Of a stretch of DNA of 51,256 nucleotides, positions 1 through 8,798 are shown piece by piece. The DNA lies in assembly GCA_013003395.1 (NCBI GenBank), contig JABDJC010000033.1, positions 1-51,256 on the forward strand. Reading direction: 5' to 3'. The DNA is from Acidimicrobiia bacterium. Its GTDB lineage: Bacteria; Actinomycetota; Acidimicrobiia; Spongiisociales; UBA5794. Position numbers and translations under genes: made by a program. The notes beneath the pieces were generated by a model. The model was not told the DNA's origin and searched no databases. It worked only from the letters and a program-made list of their open reading frames with translations. The first letter of the stretch is position 1. Every line of letters begins with the position of its first letter.

Positions 1-291
1 AAGATCGTCGCAGAGGGGTCGCCACGCTCGCTGATCGACGACTACTCGACGCGTGAGGTGGTCGAGCTGCGATTCAAAGTTGGAGAGCAGGACGCCGTCA
101 TCGAGAACCTCGAAGGCATCGCGAAACGGATGGAAGTCCTTCCGGACCGAGTACTGCTCTACACCGGTGACGGAGACGCAGCCACGGCCGAGGTCCACAA
201 TCGTGGGCTGACCCCTGAGACGATTGTCGTCAGGCGCGGCACGCTCGAAGACGTGTTCCTCCGACTCACAGGAAGAACGCTGGTCGACTGA
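1..291 (+). CDS. ABC-2 type exporter, ATP-binding protein (C-terminal part; start lies outside window)
   Basis: Open frame runs into the left edge; ends ...RRGTLEDVFLRLTGRTLVD, typical of DrrA/NodI-like ATPase C-termini; stop overlaps the next gene's start. Confidence 0.8.
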   Translation, partial: KIVAEGSPRSLIDDYSTREVVELRFKVGEQDAVIENLEGIAKRMEVLPDRVLLYTGDGDAATAEVHNRGLTPETIVVRRGTLEDVFLRLTGRTLVD

Positions 292-1067
292 TGGCCGTGC
301 CAATGGTGTGGCGAGTGTTCGAAGTCCACGCCAAGCAGTACAGCCGCGTGTGGCGGGCGTCCGTATCGTCGAGCTTCCTCAATCCGATCTTGTTCTTGCT
401 CGCCATGGGCGTCGGTCTCGGGAGCCTCGTCGACACCAGCGAGGGATCGGCGACGCTCGGTGTGGCCTACCTGGCCTTCCTCGCCCCTGGTCTCCTCGCC
501 GCAACAACCATGCAGACCGCAGGTGGGGATTCTGCGTGGCCCGTCATGGCCGGAATCAAGTGGATCAAGACGTATCACGCAGCCCTCGCCAGCCCCGTCT
601 CGGTCCGCGACCTCGTCCTGGGTCACCTGGCATGGATCGTCGCTCGCCTGTTCCTGACGGCCGGCGCATTCGCGGTCGTCATGGTGCTGTTCGGCGCCTC
701 GACCATCAGCGAGGCGCTGTTGGCGATTCCGCCGGCGGTGCTCACCGGACTCGCATTCGGAGCCGCGATCACGGCGTTCACCGTACGGCAGAAATCGGAG
801 CAGAGACTCACCAGCTTGTTCCGCTTCGGCATCGTTCCACTGTTCTTGTTCTCAGGCACGTTCTTCCCGATCGATCAGCTTCCTGGGTTCATGCAGCCGG
901 TGGCCATCGCGACACCGCTGTGGCACGGGGTCGAACTGACGAGAGGCGCCGCGCTCGGAATCGCCACCGAATTGCCTTGGTTCGTCCACGTCGGATACCT
1001 CACGGTGATGGCCGCCGTCGGTACGCGGATGTCCATCACCGGATTCGACAAGAGGCTTCGCCAATGA
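291..1067 (+). CDS. ABC-2 type transporter permease
   Basis: 258 aa hydrophobic protein with FLNPILFLLAMGVGLG and LFLFSGTFFPIDQLP, typical of ABC-2 permeases; directly after the ATPase. Confidence 0.88.
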   Translation: MAVPMVWRVFEVHAKQYSRVWRASVSSSFLNPILFLLAMGVGLGSLVDTSEGSATLGVAYLAFLAPGLLAATTMQTAGGDSAWPVMAGIKWIKTYHAALASPVSVRDLVLGHLAWIVARLFLTAGAFAVVMVLFGASTISEALLAIPPAVLTGLAFGAAITAFTVRQKSEQRLTSLFRFGIVPLFLFSGTFFPIDQLPGFMQPVAIATPLWHGVELTRGAALGIATELPWFVHVGYLTVMAAVGTRMSITGFDKRLRQ

Positions 1068-1876
1068 CGTCCGCCACACTGCTCTCGAGGGTGATCCCGC
1101 CAAACGTGCTCGGTGCGAAGAAGGCGCACCGACTGCTGGAGCGCAACCTCATGGTGTACAAGCACGGGTGGCTCGTGATCCTGTCGGGGTTCTTCGAGCC
1201 GCTCTTCTATCTGTTCTCGATCGGGGTTGGTATCGGCCAGCTCGTCGGAGAGATACCCACGGCGGGCGGCCAACCGGTGTCCTACGCCGCGTTCGTGGCG
1301 CCTGCGCTGCTGGCCGCGTCTGCGATGAACGGGGCCGTCTTCGAATCGACGATGAACATCTTCTTCAAACTCAAGTACGCCAAGGTGTACGACGCGATCC
1401 TTGCAACTCCGGTGGGCACAGGTGACATAGCTGTCGGCGAGATCACCTGGTCGCTCATACGAGGAGCCCTGTACGCGATCGGCTTCATGATCGTGATGCT
1501 CGCGATGGGACTCATGGAGTCAGCGTGGGCGATCATGGCGTTGCCGGCAGCCCTCTTGATCGGCTTCGCCTTCGGTGCGGTTGGTATGGCGGCGACATCG
1601 TTCATGCGTAGCTGGCAGGACTTCGACATGATTTCGGTGATCACTCTGCCGCTCTTCTTGTTCTCGGCAACGTTCTACCCGCTCAGCGTCTACCCGGGTC
1701 CGGTCCAAGCCGTCGCCCGCATGTCGCCGCTGTATCACGGAGTCGAGCTCATCAGGGCTCTCACGCTCGGCGTCTTCGATTGGTCCATCGTCGGCCACGT
1801 CGCATTCCTGGTCGTCATGGGACTCATCGGACTGTCGATCGCGGCCCGCCGCCTCGATGGGCTTTTGCTGACCTGA
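1064..1876 (+). CDS. ABC-2 type transporter permease (second subunit)
   Basis: In-frame ATG at 1064 overlapping the previous stop (ATGA); MTSATLLSRVIPPNVLGAKKAHRLLERNLMVYKHGW... and LFLFSATFYPLSVYPG. The track ORF from 224 extends out of frame over the previous gene. Confidence 0.87.
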   Translation: MTSATLLSRVIPPNVLGAKKAHRLLERNLMVYKHGWLVILSGFFEPLFYLFSIGVGIGQLVGEIPTAGGQPVSYAAFVAPALLAASAMNGAVFESTMNIFFKLKYAKVYDAILATPVGTGDIAVGEITWSLIRGALYAIGFMIVMLAMGLMESAWAIMALPAALLIGFAFGAVGMAATSFMRSWQDFDMISVITLPLFLFSATFYPLSVYPGPVQAVARMSPLYHGVELIRALTLGVFDWSIVGHVAFLVVMGLIGLSIAARRLDGLLLT

Positions 1877-1881
1877 AAGAC

Positions 1882-1909
1882 CGAGAGGCACCCGATCGGG
1901 TGCCTCTCG
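1882..1909 (+). terminator. Terminator-like perfect inverted repeat
   Basis: CGAGAGGCACCCGA/TCGGGTGCCTCTCG, 14-bp self-complementary arms, immediately after the permease stop; no clear U-tract. Confidence 0.65.
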
Positions 1910-2013
1910 TATCTCGAGTGAATTGCGTCGCCGGGCTCAATCTCCGGCCCTGTTCTCAATGCATCGGCATCGTGACCCCCAAAACCCCAGGACCCTCTCA
2001 AACAACTTGCGAT

Positions 2014-2021
2014 GACTAGTC
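2014..2021. promoter_or_regulatory. GACTAGTC palindrome, copy 1
   Basis: GATGACTAGTCACC in the intergenic region upstream of the HtrA-like gene. Confidence 0.4.
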
Positions 2022-2073
2022 ACCGACTGACCTAGGGATTCTCATCGACTTCTCAGTCGACCTTCAGCCGACC
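2020..2073 (+). promoter_or_regulatory. 11-bp phased direct-repeat array upstream of htrA-like gene
   Basis: TCACCGACTGA (2020), TCATCGACTTC (2042), TCAGTCGACCT (2053), TCAGCCGACCC (2064); spacing 22, 11, 11 bp. Confidence 0.45.
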
Positions 2074-2140
2074 CTGAAGTTCGCCAACCATGCTGTGCGG
2101 CAGATCACAACACCACGGCTCTACATCACGGCGAGGCATC

Positions 2141-3343
2141 ATGGACGACAACACGAACTACCAGGGTTGGCCCTCGGTCAACCGACCGACATCGGCTGAC
2201 GCACCGCTGCCAGCACCAGATACCGACCGGCCGGTATCGGAAGCGCAATCTCCAGTGCTCCCCACTGTGACGAAGGTCGAGACGCCGACGAAGCGCAGAC
2301 GGGGACGCTCGATTGCCACCGTCACGTTGGCCATTGCTCTCACTGCCGGGGCGTTCGGAATAGGGAGAGCGACCGCTCCAACTGATGCTTCGCCGGAAAC
2401 CCCGATCGCTCTCGAAGCCATCGCCGAACCGGCCAAGCAGCCGGCAACCACCACCACCACCACGACTTCACCGGCGCCGACGACAACAGTCCCGGCATCC
2501 GATCTCGAGCCGGTTGCAGCCGTGGCCGCCGCAGTGGGCCCTTCTGTCGTGCAGATCAACACCGCGTCCGGCCTCGGATCCGGCGTCATCTACGACGAGT
2601 CTGGACTCATTCTCACTGCGGCGCACGTGGTCGCCGGGTCCCAAGACGTCTCAGTCCGCCTCGCAGACGGTCGCTTCGTCGATGGCACCGTTCTCGGTAC
2701 CCATGACGACACCGACATCGCGGTCATCTCGATCGATGCCACGGGATTGCAGGCGGCAACGCTGTGGTCGGGCGACGACCTACAGGTCGGTCAATTGGCG
2801 GTCGCTCTGGGAAGTCCATTCGGATTCGACCAGACCGTCACATCGGGCATCGTGAGCGCCACCAACCGCATCGTCCGCAACGCAACGATGGTCCAGACCG
2901 ACGCCGCCATCAACCCCGGCAACTCTGGAGGACCGCTGGTGAACGGACAGGGCCAGGTGATCGGCATCAACGACATCATCTTCTCGAACGGAGGCGGCAA
3001 CGAGGGAGTCGGTTTTGCCGTCGACATCCGACTGGCCAAGTTGGTGGCTGACCAGATCGTGGCCGGTGAAGAGGTTTCCCTCGCCCGGCTCGGTGTTCTC
3101 ACGGCCAGCGACCCTTCCGGGGCGGCCGGCGCCTATCTCCAGCAGGTCGACGCTGGGTCGGCGGCAGCAGCTGCTGGACTCGAATCCGGAGACCTCATCG
3201 TTGGCTACGACGGCAATCCCGTTCGTGACGGATCGGAACTCCGAGCAATGGTCATCAACGAACTGCCAGGAAACACCGTGAGCCTCGAAGTGGTCCGTGG
3301 CGGCTCGACACTCGAACTGGATGTGGAACTCGGGCGAACGTAA
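2141..3343 (+). CDS. HtrA/DegP-like trypsin-type serine protease with PDZ domain, membrane anchored
   Basis: TM segment, Thr-rich linker, TAAHVVAG (His), DTDIAVI (Asp), NPGNSGGPLVN (Ser), C-terminal PDZ (AGLESGDLIVGYDG). Start set at MDDNTN (2141). Confidence 0.92.
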   Translation: MDDNTNYQGWPSVNRPTSADAPLPAPDTDRPVSEAQSPVLPTVTKVETPTKRRRGRSIATVTLAIALTAGAFGIGRATAPTDASPETPIALEAIAEPAKQPATTTTTTTSPAPTTTVPASDLEPVAAVAAAVGPSVVQINTASGLGSGVIYDESGLILTAAHVVAGSQDVSVRLADGRFVDGTVLGTHDDTDIAVISIDATGLQAATLWSGDDLQVGQLAVALGSPFGFDQTVTSGIVSATNRIVRNATMVQTDAAINPGNSGGPLVNGQGQVIGINDIIFSNGGGNEGVGFAVDIRLAKLVADQIVAGEEVSLARLGVLTASDPSGAAGAYLQQVDAGSAAAAAGLESGDLIVGYDGNPVRDGSELRAMVINELPGNTVSLEVVRGGSTLELDVELGRT

Positions 3344-3400
3344 CGCCTCGAGTCGAGACTCGGCTGCCCTTACCCGCAACAGGTGTTGCGAAGCCCGCAG

Positions 3401-6043
3401 TCAGTTCGTTATGACTCGCAGGAACGGGCCAGTGCCAGGGTCAGATTCTGTGTTCGAGTCGCCGTCGGCATCGGTGTCGATTGGACGGCGGTCCAGGCTC
3501 AACAATGACGGATCGTCCAAGAGTTGGTCGATCTCGCGGCCAACGAGCGGCTTGGCAAACAAGAACCCTTGACCTCGCCCGCACCCGAGGTCGCGCAACC
3601 GACCCAGTTGCGAGATCGTTTCGATACCTTCTGCCACCGCTTCCATCTCGAGGGTCTCAGCGATCTTGAGCACCGCTCGCAGAAGCAGGGCTCCATCAGC
3701 ACCGTCACGAAGGCGTTCGACAAACGAACGGTCGATCTTCAGGACGTCGATCGGGAATCGATCGAGATAGCTGAGTGAGGAATACCCCGTGCCGAAATCG
3801 TCGAGGGCCAAGCGAACGCCGAGGGCCTTGAGCTCCTCGAGTCGGCTTGCGGCGGAATGCATGAGGACGCTCTCCGTGATTTCCAGGGTGAGCATCCCGG
3901 GATCGAGCTGGTTGCTTTCGATGGCCGCAGCGACATCGTGAATGATCGCCGGATTCTGGAGTTGGCGCGGCGAGAGATTGACGTGCATCGCAAACGTCTC
4001 GGGCGTGTGCTCCGAACGGCGCCAGATGCCGGCTTGGCGACAAGCTTCGTTCAACACCCACCGTCCGAGTGGGACGATCAAGCCACTCTCTTCGGCGAAG
4101 GGAACGAAGTCCAGCGGTGCGATCACTCCAGCTGTCGGGTGTTGCCAGCGAACGAGGGCCTCGAACCCGATGACCCGCTCGTTGGTGACGTCCATCAGCG
4201 GCTGGTACATCAAAAACAGCTGACTCTCATCTATCGCGGTCTTGAGCTCGGCCCGTAGTTCGAGCCGTCGCACCATCTCGGTGTGCATGCTGGGATCGAA
4301 TACCCGATACGTTGCCTTCCCCGCCCGTTTCGACGCGTACATTGCAGCGTCGGCATTGCGCATGAGCTGACTCGGTGCATCGCCGCTCAGCCCGTAGGCG
4401 ATGCCGACGCTCGTGTTGGTCGAGACCATCTTCCCGTCGAGGTAAACAGGGATGGCGAGGTCTTCGATGATGCGAGCCGCAACGTCGACGGCAGAAGCCA
4501 AGTTCACGATGTCAGTGAGCAGCACGGCAAATTCGTCTCCGCCGAGACGGGCCACCACGTCATTGCCCCGGCAGAGTTGGAGCAATCGCTCGGCCACAAC
4601 GATGAGCAACTCGTCGCCGGCGGCATGGCCCAGACTGTCGTTCACCGTTTTGAAGTCGTCCAGGTCGAGGAACAGCACGGCGACCTTCTTCGTGTGATCC
4701 CCCGCCAGCGCCTCGCCAACCATCTCGGCAAACAGCGCCCGATTGGCAAGTCCTGTGAGACTGTCATGCAACGCCTGGTGGCGCAGCTCCTCCTTGAGCT
4801 CGGTCACTGCAGCGAGCGAGTCCTCCAAGCGACCGTTTTCCACCGATACACCGACCTGCGCGGCAAGGGTGGCGACGAGTTTCACATCGCCTGGCTCGAA
4901 CTTGCCCGTATCCCCGAGCCGGTTCACGACCAGCATGGCTCCCGCTACCTCACCACCTTCACCCAGGATCGGCGCCATGACCGCGTCAGCCGACGATGAG
5001 ACGACGCTGAATCCATCCGCTTCCGAACCGCTGAACAACTGCGCACCAAGATTCTGAACCTTCGCGATGGCTGACCAGTGATCGGGCGCGATCTCGGTGG
5101 GATGCATCACTTCTGTTGGTCCGGTCTGGAAGGCAACGGTCCGCAGACCGGTGCCGGTACCCGTGCCCGGCAGCAACAGTATCTCGGCGTATTCGGCTTC
5201 GAGCATCGCCCGCGCATGGGCCGCAGCAGCCGACAACGCCGACTCGAGCTGCGGCGAGCTGTGTAACTCTCGGGTGGCGTCGTACAGCGCCTCCAGTCGC
5301 GAACGCTCCTGTCGTTGGCCGACATAGGCACGGTATGACAAGAAGAGCACCACTGGCGGGATGAACGCGAGCCAAGAAATGTCTGGTGCCCGCTCCATGA
5401 TTGCCACCACGACCAGACCGAGTCCTGCGTTCATCGCCACGGCCAACGCCACCAGGACGGCGACCTCCATCAATTCTTTCTGGTTGATGTCCCCGCCCGA
5501 CAACGTGATGGCTGCATTGATGAGCAAGTTGGCGACTACCGAACCCACGAGAAGCGCAACGATCGCTCCGAGCCAACCGGTTGCGCCGTACACGTCGCCG
5601 AACACGGCGAAACCGCGAAAGAGGACGATCTGGACCGCAGTGACGAGGCTGAATTGGGCGAGGTTGAAAGAGAGCTTGACGAGTGGCTGGCGTCGATTGA
5701 GACCCAGCGCAATGGCGGTTCCGACGAATTGCGCCCCGATCAAGGCCAGAGGGCTCACCGCAAAGAGGCCGACGATGATCGGGATCTCGCTCATCGAGAA
5801 GCTGTGGGCATCCCTGCGGAGACGGAGGTGGACGACTGTCAGCTCTCCAGCCCAAACCAGAAACACGAGCATCCACCAGTCGATCGAAACGCGATCGCCG
5901 ACGGGAGGCAGTCCGCGTAGGCTCAAAGCGATTGCGCCGGCTGCGGCGGCGATCATGACGGTCAGGATCCAGACGCGTTTGGGCCCTGGTATTCGCAACC
6001 AGTCCTTCATTCGTGTCTGACCGTCGACCTTTGTTGCCATCAA
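3401..6043 (-). CDS. Membrane GAF-GGDEF-EAL protein (cyclic-di-GMP turnover)
   Basis: 880 aa; N-terminal TM region, GAF-like segment, RGND I-site plus RLGGDEF, EALVRWQHP, DDFGTGYSSL and EGIET EAL motifs. Confidence 0.93.
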   Translation of the reverse strand: MMATKVDGQTRMKDWLRIPGPKRVWILTVMIAAAAGAIALSLRGLPPVGDRVSIDWWMLVFLVWAGELTVVHLRLRRDAHSFSMSEIPIIVGLFAVSPLALIGAQFVGTAIALGLNRRQPLVKLSFNLAQFSLVTAVQIVLFRGFAVFGDVYGATGWLGAIVALLVGSVVANLLINAAITLSGGDINQKELMEVAVLVALAVAMNAGLGLVVVAIMERAPDISWLAFIPPVVLFLSYRAYVGQRQERSRLEALYDATRELHSSPQLESALSAAAAHARAMLEAEYAEILLLPGTGTGTGLRTVAFQTGPTEVMHPTEIAPDHWSAIAKVQNLGAQLFSGSEADGFSVVSSSADAVMAPILGEGGEVAGAMLVVNRLGDTGKFEPGDVKLVATLAAQVGVSVENGRLEDSLAAVTELKEELRHQALHDSLTGLANRALFAEMVGEALAGDHTKKVAVLFLDLDDFKTVNDSLGHAAGDELLIVVAERLLQLCRGNDVVARLGGDEFAVLLTDIVNLASAVDVAARIIEDLAIPVYLDGKMVSTNTSVGIAYGLSGDAPSQLMRNADAAMYASKRAGKATYRVFDPSMHTEMVRRLELRAELKTAIDESQLFLMYQPLMDVTNERVIGFEALVRWQHPTAGVIAPLDFVPFAEESGLIVPLGRWVLNEACRQAGIWRRSEHTPETFAMHVNLSPRQLQNPAIIHDVAAAIESNQLDPGMLTLEITESVLMHSAASRLEELKALGVRLALDDFGTGYSSLSYLDRFPIDVLKIDRSFVERLRDGADGALLLRAVLKIAETLEMEAVAEGIETISQLGRLRDLGCGRGQGFLFAKPLVGREIDQLLDDPSLLSLDRRPIDTDADGDSNTESDPGTGPFLRVITN

Positions 6044-6209
6044 TCCGGCTTTCTTGAACCCACCTTCTGGTGAGCGGTTTGGTCCTCATGGGTGTATCGA
6101 GGAGCCGTCTTCAACTCTTGAGGGTTATGTGCGTTCTGACGCGTCCCTCATATCGTCATATCGGCCCGAAAACCGGGCCGAAACTGTTCAAATCTCGCCG
6201 CCGTCGAGG

Positions 6210-6217
6210 GACTAGTC
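6210..6217. promoter_or_regulatory. GACTAGTC palindrome, copy 2 (within GGGACTAGTCCC)
   Basis: GAGGGACTAGTCCCCCG between the divergent GGDEF-EAL and S1-protease genes. Confidence 0.45.
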
Positions 6218-6299
6218 CCCCGAGGATCAAGCCTCTCAACACTCGTCGTACCCAGCGGGCATACTGGAACGAACGACAGAGTGCGAAGGGGGGCCCAAC

Positions 6300-7382
6300 G
6301 TGGCCAAAGCGCGGTACATGGACTACGTACGAATGGTGCGCGGATTCAACAGTTTCACCAGGATGCTCGAGTGCGATTGCATCAACGGATTCGCTGTGGG
6401 GCTCAAAGTCACCGATTGCGAAGTCACCAACAAGATCTGCATCATCGTGTACGTCAACGAGAAGCTCGACCTGCGCCGGCTACCCATGAGCAATCGGATC
6501 CCCAAAACGCTGCGTATGCCGTCGGAACGGACAAGGGACGGGTATGTGGATCTCATCACCGACGTGCAACAGGCCCGCTTTTCCGCCGTCCAGGTACAAG
6601 AACGGGTCCGACCGGCCCCTGCTGGTGTGAGCGTTGGTCATGTGAACATCACCGCAGGTACGTTCGGGGGTCTCGTGATGGACAAAGCGAGCGGCGCCAC
6701 GGTCATGTTGTCGAACAACCACGTCCTCGCCGACTCGAATTCGGGGGTGATCGGCGATCCGATCATTCAGCCTGGCGCAGCCGACGGTGGCGCGTTCCCA
6801 GCCGATCACATCGCCAACCTCGAACGGTTTGTACCCATAACGTTCGGATCGGGCAACGAAAACCGCGTCGACGCCGCAATCGCCAAGCCACTGGTCCCCG
6901 CCGACGTCATGTGGGAAACCGTCGGCATCGGCCCGATGACGCCATCGAAACGCCGGCACCTGCTTGACGGCGACCTTGGTATCGGCGTCCGCAAGACCGG
7001 TCGGACAACGGGTACGACCGAAGGTTTCGTCCAGGCGCTTCACGGAAGCGTTCAGGTGCAGTATTCGATGTTCAACAAAGCGACGTTCGTCGATCAGATA
7101 ATCATCTCGCAGCCGCTGGACGCTCCGACGTTCTCCGAAGGCGGTGACTCGGGATCGCTCGTGTACGACCTGGACGACAATCTGGTCGGCTTGTTGTTCG
7201 CGGGCTCTCAAGCTTCAGGCAACACTGCGGCGACCACGATCATCAACCCGATCAGCTGCGTATTCGATGAACTCGACGTCGCTCTACTGACCGACGAAGA
7301 AGAGGATCCGTGCGCGGACCGCGAACCAACAATCCCGCAACAGCGTCCGGCCCGCCAAAAACACCAACCAAAGCCGATATGA
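6300..7382 (+). CDS. S1-like (NAL1-type) serine protease with N-terminal propeptide-like domain
   Basis: [11 protein letters not shown] (His), [10 protein letters not shown] (Asp), [11 protein letters not shown] (Ser); N-terminal [10 protein letters not shown]...[18 protein letters not shown] domain. Confidence 0.8.
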   Translation: MAKARYMDYVRMVRGFNSFTRMLECDCINGFAVGLKVTDCEVTNKICIIVYVNEKLDLRRLPMSNRIPKTLRMPSERTRDGYVDLITDVQQARFSAVQVQERVRPAPAGVSVGHVNITAGTFGGLVMDKASGATVMLSNNHVLADSNSGVIGDPIIQPGAADGGAFPADHIANLERFVPITFGSGNENRVDAAIAKPLVPADVMWETVGIGPMTPSKRRHLLDGDLGIGVRKTGRTTGTTEGFVQALHGSVQVQYSMFNKATFVDQIIISQPLDAPTFSEGGDSGSLVYDLDDNLVGLLFAGSQASGNTAATTIINPISCVFDELDVALLTDEEEDPCADREPTIPQQRPARQKHQPKPI

Positions 7383-7588
7383 GCGACGAACCGTCAGAGG
7401 TGATCGCCCGTCACCGTGACGAACTGCTCGGCATCGAAGGGGTGAGCGCTGTCGCTTGGGGACTGTCTCCCACCGTCGCCGGTAGAGCGTGCATCCTCGT
7501 CTACGGACTTCCGGGTACACCGGTACCGGAGTCGGTCGAAGGAATCTCGGTCGAACTGGTTCCGACCGAAGGTTTCGCCGCCTACTGA
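7379..7588 (+). CDS. Small protein resembling the N-terminal domain of the upstream protease
   Basis: ATG at 7379 overlaps the protease stop (ATGA); [69 protein letters not shown]. Confidence 0.65.
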   Translation: MSDEPSEVIARHRDELLGIEGVSAVAWGLSPTVAGRACILVYGLPGTPVPESVEGISVELVPTEGFAAY

Positions 7589-7639
7589 GCGCTGCCTGTT
7601 GAACGACGGCGCCCTTGTTGTCACCGAAGTGTACGAAGA

Positions 7640-7661
7640 GTTCACCTGACGTTCACTTGCC
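7640..7661 (+). promoter_or_regulatory. PHO-box-like tandem direct repeat upstream of pstS
   Basis: GTTCACCTGAC GTTCACTTGCC, two adjacent 11-nt units matching the Streptomyces PhoP box form G(G/T)TCAYYYR(G/C)G closely; 66 bp before the pstS start. Confidence 0.75.
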
Positions 7662-7726
7662 GGAAGCGTGTCGGCCATACCGCCCTCTTACGCTCGCAGA
7701 GCGATCAACAAGGAGAGCACGCGCAA

Positions 7727-8725
7727 ATGACACGGAAACTCTTGCTCCTCGGCGCAGCGTTGGCACTGGTGGCGGCTGCATGCGGCGGCGGCGACTCGAC
7801 GTCCGACACCACAGCAGCGCCGAGCGACGGCAGTCTGTCCGGCTCGATCTTCGTCTCCGGCTCCTCCACGGTCGAGCCGATCTCTGCACTCAACGCCGAG
7901 AAGTTCAACGCCATGCACCCGAACGTCGGCGTCACCGTCGAAGGTCCCGGTACCGGAGACGGATTCAAGAAGTTCTGCGCCGGCGAGTCTGACATCTCCG
8001 ACGCGTCCCGCGCGATCAAGGAGTCCGAAGCCGAGGAGTGTGCTGCCGCAGGCATCGAGTACGTGGAACTACAGGTCGCCATCGACGGTCTCTCCGTGAT
8101 CACGTCGATCGAGAACAATGCCGTCTCGTGCCTCACGTTCCATGACATATACGCGTTGGTCGGACCCGAGTCGACCGGCTTCCAGAACTGGAGCGACGCC
8201 AACGACCTGGCTGGAGACCTTGGCGGGACCACGGCTCCGTACCCAGACGCACCGCTCGTCGTCACCGCTCCCGGTGAAGAATCCGGCACATATGACACGT
8301 TCGTGGAACTGGTCATCGACGACCTGGCCGAGGAGCGCGAGCAGCAAGGGGCATCCCGCCCTGACTACCAGGCCTCGGCTAACGACAACGTCATCATCGA
8401 AGGCATCTCAGGTACTGCGACCAGCCTCGGATGGGTCGGCTACGCCTTCTTCGCCGAGAACACCGACAAGGTCACTGCCCTCGCCGTCGACGACGGCGAG
8501 TCGGGGTGCGTCGCTCCGACGGCGGACACCATCGCCGATGGCTCGTACCCGCTGTCACGCCCCTTGTTCATCTACGTCAACAAGGCGAAGACGGCCGAAC
8601 GCCCCGAGCTCGCCGCATTCGTCGATTTCTACCTCTCCGAGGCAGGACTCGAATCGGTCAACGAAACCGGCTACGTCGAGCTCGCCAGCTACGAAGACGT
8701 CATCGCCGCCTGGGAGAGCCGCTGA
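7727..8725 (+). CDS. pstS: Phosphate ABC transporter substrate-binding lipoprotein
   Basis: Lipobox LVAAACGGG; VSGSSTVEPISALNAEKF, GTGDGFKKFCAGESDISDASRAI; followed by pstC, pstA, pstB. Confidence 0.95.
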   Translation: MTRKLLLLGAALALVAAACGGGDSTSDTTAAPSDGSLSGSIFVSGSSTVEPISALNAEKFNAMHPNVGVTVEGPGTGDGFKKFCAGESDISDASRAIKESEAEECAAAGIEYVELQVAIDGLSVITSIENNAVSCLTFHDIYALVGPESTGFQNWSDANDLAGDLGGTTAPYPDAPLVVTAPGEESGTYDTFVELVIDDLAEEREQQGASRPDYQASANDNVIIEGISGTATSLGWVGYAFFAENTDKVTALAVDDGESGCVAPTADTIADGSYPLSRPLFIYVNKAKTAERPELAAFVDFYLSEAGLESVNETGYVELASYEDVIAAWESR

Positions 8726-8726
8726 T

Positions 8727-8780
8727 CGCACTGGGGGGAGGGGAGCGGATGCTCCTCAGCGTCCGCTCCCCTACAGTGCG
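8727..8780 (+). other. Compound stem-loop in the pstS-pstC intergenic region
   Basis: Outer CGCACTG/CAGTGCG (8727-8733/8774-8780) and inner GGGGAGCGGA/TCCGCTCCCC (8740-8749/8762-8771). Confidence 0.7.
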
Positions 8781-8798
8781 CGCCGACGGGCAGGAGCC

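Noticed and set aside
224-1063. N-terminal part of the 550-aa ORF
   Set aside because: Out-of-frame read-through over the first permease; real homology begins at the ATG at 1064.
4986-6089. 367-aa minus-strand ORF
   Set aside because: Alternative frame of the GGDEF-EAL gene; low-complexity Arg-rich product and no domain.
8118-8798. N-terminal part of the 532-aa ORF covering pstC
   Set aside because: Ser/Arg/Pro-rich frame overlapping pstS; PstC homology begins at 8799.
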